NCBI GenBank assembly: GCA_947625125.1
Contig: CANQNF010000024.1
Span: forward strand, 1 to 41,327
Reading direction: 5' to 3'
Length of the DNA stretch: 41,327 nucleotides
DNA from: an uncultured Clostridia bacterium
GTDB lineage: Bacteria > Bacillota > Clostridia > Oscillospirales > Ruminococcaceae
The translations under genes and the position numbers were made by a program. The notes under the pieces were generated by a model that was not told the origin of the DNA, searched no databases, and saw only the letters and a program-made list of their open reading frames with translations. This document shows positions 32,213-39,997 of the stretch, piece after piece. Within the stretch, counting starts at the first letter, position 1; every line of letters begins with the position of its first letter.

Positions 32213-34287
32213 GGACATCACACATAGCGATCCGCAAAAAGATCGCTGACACCAAGAGCAAGCTGACGGATGAACAGATCTTTGCATCAGCGCAGTATGC
32301 CGCATACCTTACGGACATTGCGGAAGGCACCACCAGGCGGTATAAGCGGAGCAGCCGGGTCATCACCTACTGGGATGACTCACCGCACGCTGGCATCGCC
32401 AATACGGACAACCGCGTCATCCGCCTCAATGCCGGCAACGACCTGACCAGGAGCTTCCCCACAAGGAAGTTAAAGGCAATGAGTCTTTTAGGCATTGTGG
32501 GGCACGAATGCGGGCACATCCTTTACTCGGATTTCACGATGCTGAATACCTACCACCAGGCGCTTGCCGGTGGCAGGTTCTACCCGCAGGAGCCGGAGGA
32601 TCTGTCCTTTAAACAGGAACGCAGCTTACAAGAGATCCTGCAGGCCATGGAGGATCAGGATGAAGCAGTCATCAAAGCGGTCACTGACATAGCACATTCC
32701 ATGGTCAATGTCATGGAAGATACTTACATTGAAGCGCGTATGTGCGATACATTTCCGGGCAGCTTAAAGACCGGCATCCAGTTAAACAACCTCCAGTTCG
32801 CAGAAGAAATGGAGAGCGTAACTAAGGAGATCGCCATGCACCACCATGAAGTGTTCATTGTGGCCAACCTGCTGATCCAGTACGCCAAAACCGGAACGAT
32901 CAACAACCTGGACGGCTACAAGGGACCGTACCTCGATACCTTATATGAGTGTACGCCCTATGTGGATGATGCGGCCTACGATGACGATGCGAAAGCACGT
33001 TTTGATGCAGCCAACCATATACTGCTCCTTTTATGGCCCTACATGAAAAGCTATATCGAACAGGTGCGGGAGGACATCAGGAATGGCACTGCCAAGGCTG
33101 AGGAAGCATTGGGCGAACAGCTGTCAGGCGGAATCCCCATGCCTTCAGGGACCGGAAAACCGGTACGGAAGGCCGGAAAATTAAGCCATGATCCCGCCTC
33201 CGGGGAGGAGGAAATGGAAACCCTTCAGAAAGTCATTGACGAGGAGGGCGGACGGATCGAGCTGGAAAAGACAGATGAGATCGGAGAAGACGGCGATGGC
33301 GGGATTACCCGCATCAATGACTATGCCGGTGCCGGATACCTTTCCCAGGCGCTTGCCGATATGGAACGGGTCATGTCCATACTGGCAGAGGATACAGCCT
33401 ATGCCGAATACGAGCAGGAGCTGTCTGAGGAACTGCAGGACGAAGCTGACAGGATCCGCTATGGGAACGCGCACCGCGGCGTCCATGTCAATGTGAACCG
33501 GATGTGCTATGTGCATCCCGGCTACATGGAAGCCTACCAGAAAGCAGCTCCTCCCCTGCTTTTGATCTCCAAAAGACTGCAGAAACAGATCATGCAGATC
33601 CTAAAGGATTTCAGGGAAGGGGGAAAATTAGACAACCTGCCCATGGGAAAAAGGCTGACCATCAGAAACGCTTACCGTAATGACGGGCGCATTTTTTACA
33701 AGTTAAAGCTCCCTAATGACCGGGTCGATATTGCCGTAGCCGTCCTTAACGATGAAAGCGGCTCCATGAGCTGCAGCAACCGGATCACCTATGCCAGGAG
33801 CGCATCCATTATCCTGCATGATTTCTGCAGGGGGCTTGGGATCCCGGTCGCCATCTACGGACACACAGAGATACATGACGTGGAGCTGTACGCCTACGCG
33901 GAATTTGACTCCATCGACAACAAAGACCAGTACCGCCTGATGGATATGAGCGCCCGGAGCGGCAACCGTGACGGCGCCGCACTGCGCTATGTGGCAGAAC
34001 GCCTGATGACCAGGCCGGAAGCAATCAAGCTGCTCATCATCATCTCAGACGGGCAGCCCGCTGCGGAAGACTACTACGGCACGGAGGCGGAAGCTGACCT
34101 GCGGGGCATCAAGAAGGAATACTCCGCTAAGGGGATCCGGATCTTTGCCGCAGCCATCGGGGATGACAAACCAAACATCCAGAGGATCTACGGGGATGGT
34201 TTTTTAGACATCTCCAACCTGGAAAAGCTCCCCGTCAATCTCGGAAAGCTCATCATCCAGCAGATAAAGGACAAATTAGCCGCATAA
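32209..34287 (+). CDS. Metallopeptidase-like and VWA-domain protein (CobT-like), MoxR partner
   Basis: 692 aa. The N-terminal part has GIVGHECGHILYSD, an HExxH zinc motif (H99, E100, H103), followed by NVMEDTYIEARM, which could supply the third ligand. The C-terminal part (about 505-690) is a VWA domain with the MIDAS motif DESGS (D515, S517, S519) and a later IISDGQP. The middle is acidic and rich in Glu and Gly. The arrangement resembles VWA proteins paired with MoxR ATPases and CobT-type chelatase subunits. It may be an element-encoded protein-remodelling or protease system; substrate unknown. Confidence 0.85.
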   Translation: MRTSHIAIRKKIADTKSKLTDEQIFASAQYAAYLTDIAEGTTRRYKRSSRVITYWDDSPHAGIANTDNRVIRLNAGNDLTRSFPTRKLKAMSLLGIVGHECGHILYSDFTMLNTYHQALAGGRFYPQEPEDLSFKQERSLQEILQAMEDQDEAVIKAVTDIAHSMVNVMEDTYIEARMCDTFPGSLKTGIQLNNLQFAEEMESVTKEIAMHHHEVFIVANLLIQYAKTGTINNLDGYKGPYLDTLYECTPYVDDAAYDDDAKARFDAANHILLLLWPYMKSYIEQVREDIRNGTAKAEEALGEQLSGGIPMPSGTGKPVRKAGKLSHDPASGEEEMETLQKVIDEEGGRIELEKTDEIGEDGDGGITRINDYAGAGYLSQALADMERVMSILAEDTAYAEYEQELSEELQDEADRIRYGNAHRGVHVNVNRMCYVHPGYMEAYQKAAPPLLLISKRLQKQIMQILKDFREGGKLDNLPMGKRLTIRNAYRNDGRIFYKLKLPNDRVDIAVAVLNDESGSMSCSNRITYARSASIILHDFCRGLGIPVAIYGHTEIHDVELYAYAEFDSIDNKDQYRLMDMSARSGNRDGAALRYVAERLMTRPEAIKLLIIISDGQPAAEDYYGTEAEADLRGIKKEYSAKGIRIFAAAIGDDKPNIQRIYGDGFLDISNLEKLPVNLGKLIIQQIKDKLAA

Positions 34288-34304
34288 AAGAAAGAAGGGA
34301 TATT

Positions 34305-34958
34305 ATGAGAGAAGAATTTATTTCCAACCAGATCGCTGTCTATAAGAACAGCAAGACATTGATTGAATTTCAGGACAAGCTGAAGGTGGCTTCCATCCCG
34401 TCCTATGCCCATATCCATGCAGACGGCGAGCCGGACGGGGATGGCAGGAAGAAGCACTCCTTAATCGGCATCCTGATGAAAGACTATTCCAAAGGCACCG
34501 GCGACAAGGCTGTGACCGTTACCGCCAACATCTCGCCGGAGGAGACAAAGTTCATTTTAAGCCGCCTGTCCATCGGACTGCAGGAGTTTACCTACCAGCA
34601 GGATAAGATCTTCGGCGCCAGGGATGAAACAGGGTACTCCAGAGTCTCCAAAGTGCGGATCATCCGCGCCACAAAGGATACCAAGGGAAATGTGCGTAAG
34701 CTCCCCTGGTATGTGGAGGTGGAGAACGGAAAAGGGATCCCGCAGAAAAATGCAAACGGCGGAACCTATATGCAGGCAAACTCTTTTGTCAGCACGGGAA
34801 AGGTCTTTGCGAATTTGAGCGACCTTGACCTGTTCAGGCTCTTAAGCCGAGTATCCTCCTATATTGACGCATGGGAAGCAGCCATTGCCCCTGCACTGAT
34901 CAAACAGGCGAAGAACACCATCGCCGCACGCCAGGCAGGACAGCAGCGCGCAGCATAG
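34305..34958 (+). CDS. Conserved element protein of unknown function
   Basis: 217 aa, AAGAAAGAAGGGATATT before ATG. Soluble alpha/beta protein with no signal or membrane segment; TVTANISPEETKFILSRLS and KVRIIRATKDTKGNVRKLPW are its most distinctive stretches. It follows the VWA gene by 17 nt, so it is probably co-transcribed with the MoxR-VWA module. I do not recognise a family. Confidence 0.65.
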   Translation: MREEFISNQIAVYKNSKTLIEFQDKLKVASIPSYAHIHADGEPDGDGRKKHSLIGILMKDYSKGTGDKAVTVTANISPEETKFILSRLSIGLQEFTYQQDKIFGARDETGYSRVSKVRIIRATKDTKGNVRKLPWYVEVENGKGIPQKNANGGTYMQANSFVSTGKVFANLSDLDLFRLLSRVSSYIDAWEAAIAPALIKQAKNTIAARQAGQQRAA

Positions 34959-34971
34959 AATGGAGGGTGCA

Positions 34972-35160
34972 ATGAAACGTATATTGGCATTTCTTTACTG
35001 GCACACACTCCGGCGTCCGATCCGGATGCTCGCCAGGTGGCAGGAACACACGGAACATGATTATTTCTGCTACTGCCGGAGGGGCTGTGAGAACTGTTAC
35101 GCATGGAGATGCAGGGTCCGTGATATGGGAAAGACGCCATTTCAAAAATTTAGAAGATAA
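34972..35160 (+). CDS. Small basic Cys-containing protein
   Basis: 62 aa from ATG 34972 with GGAGGGTGCA immediately upstream; the in-frame ATG at 34960 lies in that ribosome binding site. The protein is very basic (MKRILAFLYWHTLRRPIRM), with CYCRRGCENCYAWRC giving five cysteines in 15 residues, which suggests a metal-binding or nucleic-acid-binding peptide. Function unknown. Confidence 0.6.
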   Translation: MKRILAFLYWHTLRRPIRMLARWQEHTEHDYFCYCRRGCENCYAWRCRVRDMGKTPFQKFRR

Positions 35161-35167
35161 CAAGGAT

Positions 35168-35202
35168 AAGAAGGGGATGCCATCCGGTATTCCCTTCTTT
35201 TT
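35168..35202 (+). terminator. Terminator before the SpoVT-like gene
   Basis: AAGAAGGG (35168-35175) pairs with CCCTTCTT (35192-35199), extended by three inner pairs; TTTT follows. The next ribosome binding site AAAGGAGG starts 3 nt later. Confidence 0.8.
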
Positions 35203-35222
35203 GAAAGGAGGCAGTTTTATTT

Positions 35223-35750
35223 ATGAATGAAAAAAAGAGACTCTCCTGCATCCGCCGACTCGATGACCAGGGACGGCTCGTGATCCCCGGAGAGATCCGC
35301 AGGATGCTCCGCTACCGCGAAGGCGACTGCCTGGAGATCAGCACGGAAGGCAGGGATATCACCATCAGCCACTGCCAGCCGCTCTCCTACATGGACAGCC
35401 TTTGTGCGCAGTGCCTTACGGCATTTGGTAAAAACAGCAGCGCTGCCTGTATCATCTGCAGCTCGGAAAATGTCGTTGCTGCCAGAGGCATCTCCATCTC
35501 GCAGGAGATACTCCTGCCGGAACCCGTCCGGGAACGGATCCGCGAACGGAGCGCATATGAATATCCGGGATTGGCTCCCCTTGACCTTTTAGGCGACGGG
35601 AAACATCCCATAGATGCACTGTACCCGGTTGGCAATGCCGGAAAGGCAGCCTATGGCGCTGTGCTTCTGCTCCACTACCGCCCTGTCACAGACAGGGAAC
35701 GGGCCTGTGCCAGAATGATGGCAGACATACTGACAGAACTGTTGCCGTGA
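35223..35750 (+). CDS. SpoVT/AbrB-like transition-state regulator
   Basis: 175 aa, AAAGGAGGCAGTTTTATTT before ATG. The N-terminal AbrB swapped-hairpin domain (about 6-50: RRLDDQGRLVIPGEIRRML) is followed by a ~120-residue domain ending with a helix, the size and layout of SpoVT (AbrB plus GAF-like). Such proteins control development genes in Bacillus and Clostridia. On a mobile element it may sense host state to time transfer; this is inference. Confidence 0.85.
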   Translation: MNEKKRLSCIRRLDDQGRLVIPGEIRRMLRYREGDCLEISTEGRDITISHCQPLSYMDSLCAQCLTAFGKNSSAACIICSSENVVAARGISISQEILLPEPVRERIRERSAYEYPGLAPLDLLGDGKHPIDALYPVGNAGKAAYGAVLLLHYRPVTDRERACARMMADILTELLP

Positions 35751-35786
35751 GACCGCACAAAATACATGAGGAACGGAGGAAAGACC

Positions 35787-36026
35787 ATGAAACGCAATCC
35801 ATTTAAAAGCAGACAAAGAATCCACATCACCGGCACACTTGCTTCCAGACTGACGCTGGGGCATCCTGCCGTGTACCTGTATCACGGGGAGCTGATCCGG
35901 ACTTCCGCTGTGAAGGCTATCTTCAAAGCCACTCCGGACTATGTGCGCTTTGCGACCTCTGATATTGTCTATACGATCTCCCAGGATACCCTTCCGGGAG
36001 CCGGAGCAAACCAAGCCGCATCATAA
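35787..36026 (+). CDS. Small unknown element protein
   Basis: 79 aa from ATG 35787 after GAACGGAGGAAAGACC. The beta-rich content (RIHITGTLASRLTL, PAVYLYHGELIRTS, VRFATSDIVYTIS) suggests a small barrel fold. Not recognised. Confidence 0.6.
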   Translation: MKRNPFKSRQRIHITGTLASRLTLGHPAVYLYHGELIRTSAVKAIFKATPDYVRFATSDIVYTISQDTLPGAGANQAAS

Positions 36027-36087
36027 ACCACAATCATTCGGGGCTGCCAGCTATGGCAGTCCCATCAGGAAAGGGGGGGACTCCTCT

Positions 36088-36660
36088 ATGACCCAGACAA
36101 AAGACAGCCAACTGCTCCGGGAAGAATTGAAACAGCTATTGCTTAAATTAAAGCGCAACCGGGACAAGGTTCCGCGGGAAGTGCTGAAGACAAAGTATAA
36201 AGCCGGGTATCAGGCACTCTGCAGAAGCATTAGCCAGAACGCATCCGATTACTTGAAACAGATAACTCTTTCCGGCTTCCGCGTGCGAAAAGAGTATGCG
36301 GATGAAGTCATTGCCGCGGTCAATCAGGCCATTGCCGACTCCGGCATCTTACGGCAGCTTTCCAAAGCCGCCTTTGCAGAGCAGGACATCACCAAATTCG
36401 ATGCTCTTGCCGGACAACTGAAGGAGCTGATCGGGAAAAGCATGGAAGCACTCTATACAAAGCATCTTGCGCTCTATATCACGCCGGAATGCCTGCAGAG
36501 TATGACCGGCACATCTGCGGATCAGCCTGCGGCCCTGCCCTATATCTATTGCCTTGTAAATGACTGCATCCTGGAGGGCGAGAACTGGGTGCCGGTTGAG
36601 TCCTTCAAGGCTGAAAGAACAAAAACCACGGAAACTGCTGTTTCTGAAAAATCCGCTTAA
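36088..36660 (+). CDS. Helical unknown element protein
   Basis: 190 aa from ATG 36088 after AAAGGGGGGACTCCTCT; the frame open to 35941 runs through the previous gene. Largely alpha-helical and Lys-rich (LREELKQLLLKLKRNRDKV). A dyad CTGCCA-GCTA-TGGCAG lies just upstream (36039-36054) and may be an operator. Not recognised. Confidence 0.65.
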   Translation: MTQTKDSQLLREELKQLLLKLKRNRDKVPREVLKTKYKAGYQALCRSISQNASDYLKQITLSGFRVRKEYADEVIAAVNQAIADSGILRQLSKAAFAEQDITKFDALAGQLKELIGKSMEALYTKHLALYITPECLQSMTGTSADQPAALPYIYCLVNDCILEGENWVPVESFKAERTKTTETAVSEKSA

Positions 36661-36692
36661 GGAACAAATCAGATCTAAAGGAGACAATCGCT

Positions 36693-37295
36693 ATGACAAA
36701 TGAATTACAAATTACCAGAACGATCAATGGGCAGACCTACTCATTTGCCCTTACGGAAAGGGAACTGGAAGATGCTTACAGGCTCAAAGAGCGCCGGTAT
36801 CGGGAAGACGATTTTGTAAATGCGTTTGCTGACGCAGCGCAGGAACCGGATATGCGTTTCCACTATGGGCATCTGGCAGAGTTCCCAGAGCTGCTTGACT
36901 GGCTCTGCCGTCTTTATGATGATATCTTTGACGCCAATACAAGCCACAATGACCTGATGGAGCTTGCCTTAAACCGCCTGCGGGATGAGTCCCTGACGCC
37001 CGGCTTTTTTACAAGCCTTGCCCTGCTTGCTCCCCCAGTCTGTGAAGAACCGGAGGAAGCTCCGCCAGAATACGAGGAGTGCGGCAGGCATCACTGCGGC
37101 CAAAACATCACGGAAGCGGATGAACGCAGAAAACGCTGGGAAATGCTGGCTTCACTGCTGACCAGGCACAAGGAGGCAGACTGCACCTGCCATGGCAAAA
37201 ACGGAACCCACGCTCCATGCGCTGCCGCAAAATACTTAAACGGAGAATGGGATATCAGTGAATTTTTCTTTCTACAGGATCGAAAAGACGTATAG
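36693..37295 (+). CDS. Unknown element protein with Cys/His-rich C-terminus
   Basis: 200 aa, AAAGGAGACAATCGCT before ATG. The N-terminal half begins RTINGQTYSFALTERELEDA, suggesting a helical domain. The C-terminal half has CGRHHCGQN and DCTCHGKNGTHAPCAAAKYL, possible metal ligands. It is the last gene before the terminator at 37328. Not recognised. Confidence 0.65.
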   Translation: MTNELQITRTINGQTYSFALTERELEDAYRLKERRYREDDFVNAFADAAQEPDMRFHYGHLAEFPELLDWLCRLYDDIFDANTSHNDLMELALNRLRDESLTPGFFTSLALLAPPVCEEPEEAPPEYEECGRHHCGQNITEADERRKRWEMLASLLTRHKEADCTCHGKNGTHAPCAAAKYLNGEWDISEFFFLQDRKDV

Positions 37296-37327
37296 ACTCT
37301 GCAGAGACTACTGATCTTGCAGTCGTC

Positions 37328-37367
37328 AGGGGGAAACCAGGCTCATACCGGTTTCCCTCTTTCTTTC
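37328..37367 (+). terminator. Terminator closing the ssb-to-unknown gene run
   Basis: GGGAAACC (37331-37338) pairs with GGTTTCCC (37350-37357), extended by three outer pairs, and is followed by a T-rich tail. It separates this run from the ligase promoter. Confidence 0.8.
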
Positions 37368-37394
37368 TATCTACCATCCTTTATCTATCACGCT

Positions 37395-37444
37395 CAATAT
37401 ATTGTACGTTTCTGTTTGACATATACTATATATTGTGCTACAAT
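37395..37444 (+). promoter_or_regulatory. Ligase promoter with palindromic operator
   Basis: CAATATATTG (37395-37404), then TTGACA (37416-37421), 17 nt, TACAAT (37439-37444). A second copy (TATATATTGTG) lies in the spacer. Palindrome-to-promoter spacing equals that of the ssb promoter. Confidence 0.85.
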
Positions 37445-37470
37445 AACTTTGTTATTTGATTTGTGCCATT

Positions 37471-37623
37471 CCGTAAAAGGAAACACACGTTGTTTAAGTT
37501 TGTACGAAGTCAGAATGTATAAGGTGCAGGGCACTTTATGCCTCCTGGCTTTTTTATTTGCAGTTGGCTGCACGTTAGCAGGAATTACCGGGGAATCAAT
37601 GCCCAGTAGCTCCTGCTTTTTTT
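37471..37623 (+). ncRNA. Ligase leader RNA with conserved linker and tandem attenuators
   Basis: A small TTCC/GGAA hairpin precedes CACACGTTGTTTA (37484-37496) and ACGAAGT, as in the ssb leader. Terminator 1 pairs AGTCAG (37508-37513) with CTGGCT (37545-37550), enclosing ATAAGGTGC/GCACTTTAT, then six T. Terminator 2 pairs AGCAGGA (37577-37583) with TCCTGCT (37611-37617), then seven T. The gene starts 80 nt later. No gene is supported between 37296 and 37702. Confidence 0.75.
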
Positions 37624-37702
37624 ATGCAACGGGAAAGGAGGGAAGCATCCGGAGCCCGCACAAGGATAATAACAAAATTAAAAAAGAAAAGAGGTAACGT
37701 AC

Positions 37703-39727
37703 ATGGAAATGGAAAAAGGGCGTATTCAGGAACTGGTGGAAGAACTCAACCATGCCAGGCATGAATACTACAATGAGAACAGCCCCAGCCTGTCCGACGC
37801 GGCTTATGACCGCCTATACGATGAGCTGGCGCAGCTTGAGAGAGAAACCGGCATCATCCTTGCCAACTCTCCCACGCAGACCGTAGGGTATAAGGCTGTC
37901 AGCAGTCTGGAAAAAGTGAGGCATCCTGTCCCGCTTCTTTCCCTGGATAAGACAAAACAGATCAGCGATCTGGTAAGGTTCTCAAAAGGCCACGATGCAC
38001 TGCTGATGCTGAAGCTGGATGGGCTGACCATCAAACTGACCTATGAAGACGGGCATCTGGTAGAAGGCTCCACACGGGGAGACGGGGATGAGGGCGAGAT
38101 CATTACCCACAACATCTCCGCATTTCAGAACGTGCCGGCGCAGATCCCTTACAAGGAAAAACTGGTCGTGACCGGCGAGGGCTATATCCATAAAGATGAC
38201 TTTGAACGTCTGAGCCAGACTCTGACCGGAAGCGATGGAAAACCCTACCGCAACGCAAGAAACCTTGCTGCAGGATCTATCCGCTGTCTGGATCCATCCG
38301 TCTGTTCAGAACGCAGGATCTATTTCCGGGCTTTCAACATCCTGACCGGACTGGATGAGTTTTCGGATATGCAGGACAGCCGGGGACGCAAGCTGCTTTC
38401 GCTGATGGAATACGGATTCCAGATCTGTCCATTCGTGACTGTTTTGGCAGATGCAGCTGCGGAAGATATTCAGTCGAAAATCGCTTCATTAAAGAGCCTG
38501 GCAGAAATGTCAAACATCCCGATTGACGGCATGGTACTGCGGTATGACAGCTTTGCCTACTCAGCAACGCTTGGCCGGACCGGACACCACTATAATGACG
38601 GTATCGCTTTCAAATTTGAGGATGACACCTATGATACCACTTTCCGCGGCATTGAGTGGCAGACAAGCCGCAGCGGAGAGATCGCGCCGGTGGCTTTGTT
38701 CGATACGATTGAGATCGACGGCTGTGATGTCTCCAGGGCATCCCTGCACAACCTGTCCTTTATCAAGGATCTGGAACTGTATCCCGGATGCCGCATCCTG
38801 GTATCCAAGCGGAATATGATCATTCCCCATGTAGAGGACAACCTGGATCGTGGCCATTATCAGGACATGACGCCAGATGTCTGCCCCTGCTGTGGAGAAA
38901 AGACCCGTATCTATTCCAGAGAAGCTGGCAAAGGACGTATTGTGGAAACCCTTCACTGCGACAACCCTGACTGTGGCAGCCGGATCTTACAGAAATTTGT
39001 CCACTTTGCAGAGAAAAAGGCCATGAACATCACCGGCCTCTCTGAAGCAACCCTGGAGAAGTTCATTGATCTGGGATACCTGAAAACTTATCAGGATCTC
39101 TACCATCTGGACCGCTACCGTGATGAGATCATCGCACTGGAAGGCTTTGGCGAAAAATCCTATGAACGGCTGCAGGCAGCGATCACAGCAAGCCGAAGCA
39201 CCACGTTCGTGCGGTATGTTGTCGCTATGGACATCCCTATGATCGGCAGGACTGCCAGCAGGGAGCTGGAGCGTCATTTTAAAGGCAGCCTTCGGGAACT
39301 GGAACTGGCCGCCACCTCACGCTTTGATTTTACCTGCTTAAATGACTTTGGCGAAACCATGAGCCGTAACCTGCAGGAATGGTTCCGCAACTCGGACCAC
39401 CTCATCCTGTGGCGCACACTGCAGAAAGAACTTACCTTTAAAACAACCAACCATCATACAGATCAGGAGGAAAATACCATGACAGAGAACAAGAACAACC
39501 CCTTTACAGGATGCACTATCGTAGCGACAGGCAAGCTGGAGCATTTTACCCGCGACGGGATCAACAGCAGGATCATAAGCCTCGGCGCCACCGCCGGCAG
39601 CTCCGTCACCAAAAAGACGGATTATCTTATCTGCGGTGAAAAGGCCGGAAGCAAGCTGGCAAAAGCAAAGGAGCTTGGCGTCAAAGTCCTGACCGAACAG
39701 GAATTTATGGACATGATCCCTGCCTGA
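37703..39727 (+). CDS. ligA: NAD-dependent DNA ligase
   Basis: 674 aa, AGAGGTAACGTAC before ATG. All LigA parts are present. There is an N-terminal NAD-binding region, then an adenylation core with KLDG (K104) and TRGDGDEGEIITHN. The OB fold, four-Cys zinc finger (CPCCGEKTR, then HCDNPDCGSR) and helix-hairpin-helix region follow. A C-terminal BRCT domain (about 598-674, FTGCTIVATGKLEHFT) is joined by a Gln/Glu/Asn-rich linker. It seals nicks in duplex DNA. Ligases of this type are normally chromosomal and single-copy, so this is probably the element's own enzyme. Confidence 0.95.
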   Translation: MEMEKGRIQELVEELNHARHEYYNENSPSLSDAAYDRLYDELAQLERETGIILANSPTQTVGYKAVSSLEKVRHPVPLLSLDKTKQISDLVRFSKGHDALLMLKLDGLTIKLTYEDGHLVEGSTRGDGDEGEIITHNISAFQNVPAQIPYKEKLVVTGEGYIHKDDFERLSQTLTGSDGKPYRNARNLAAGSIRCLDPSVCSERRIYFRAFNILTGLDEFSDMQDSRGRKLLSLMEYGFQICPFVTVLADAAAEDIQSKIASLKSLAEMSNIPIDGMVLRYDSFAYSATLGRTGHHYNDGIAFKFEDDTYDTTFRGIEWQTSRSGEIAPVALFDTIEIDGCDVSRASLHNLSFIKDLELYPGCRILVSKRNMIIPHVEDNLDRGHYQDMTPDVCPCCGEKTRIYSREAGKGRIVETLHCDNPDCGSRILQKFVHFAEKKAMNITGLSEATLEKFIDLGYLKTYQDLYHLDRYRDEIIALEGFGEKSYERLQAAITASRSTTFVRYVVAMDIPMIGRTASRELERHFKGSLRELELAATSRFDFTCLNDFGETMSRNLQEWFRNSDHLILWRTLQKELTFKTTNHHTDQEENTMTENKNNPFTGCTIVATGKLEHFTRDGINSRIISLGATAGSSVTKKTDYLICGEKAGSKLAKAKELGVKVLTEQEFMDMIPA

Positions 39728-39750
39728 GCGCGATCATTCAGAAAGGAGAC

Positions 39751-39778
39751 GGGAACCTGGTGCGCCAGGTTCCCCTTT
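39751..39778 (+). terminator. Hairpin between ribosome binding site and start of the zinc-ribbon gene
   Basis: GGGAACCTGG (39751-39760) pairs perfectly with CCAGGTTCCC (39765-39774), followed by CTTTT. AAAGGAG (39743-39749) lies on its 5' side and the ATG at 39785 on its 3' side. It may be a terminator or a translational control hairpin. Confidence 0.7.
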
Positions 39779-39784
39779 TCATAT

Positions 39785-39985
39785 ATGCAAAAAGCAAAAT
39801 TACTTGATGAATACTGCCACAAATGCGGCAGCCAGATGAACAGCTGGGACAAGCGCCTCACAAATACCTTTAAGGTGGTAAACACCTGTGAGCGCTGTTT
39901 CTGCGAGATATATGACATGGATGCAGACTCTTTCCGCAAGCAGATGGAAAATTTCTTCGGTATGCGTCCATGCCAGGGATTATAG
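39785..39985 (+). CDS. Small zinc-ribbon protein
   Basis: 66 aa. Two Cys pairs, EYCHKCGSQM and TCERCFCE, form a zinc ribbon. No ribosome binding site is next to the ATG; the AAAGGAG upstream is separated by the 39751-39774 hairpin, which if folded would bring it to about 12 nt. Function unknown, possibly nucleic-acid binding. Confidence 0.65.
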   Translation: MQKAKLLDEYCHKCGSQMNSWDKRLTNTFKVVNTCERCFCEIYDMDADSFRKQMENFFGMRPCQGL

Positions 39986-39997
39986 GAGGTAAGCTGC

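Noticed and set aside
37317-37697. 126-codon frame before the ligase
   Set aside because: It contains a terminator, a promoter and two attenuators; the hydrophobic look of an inner part (from 37515) comes from hairpin and T-run sequence, with no ribosome binding site.
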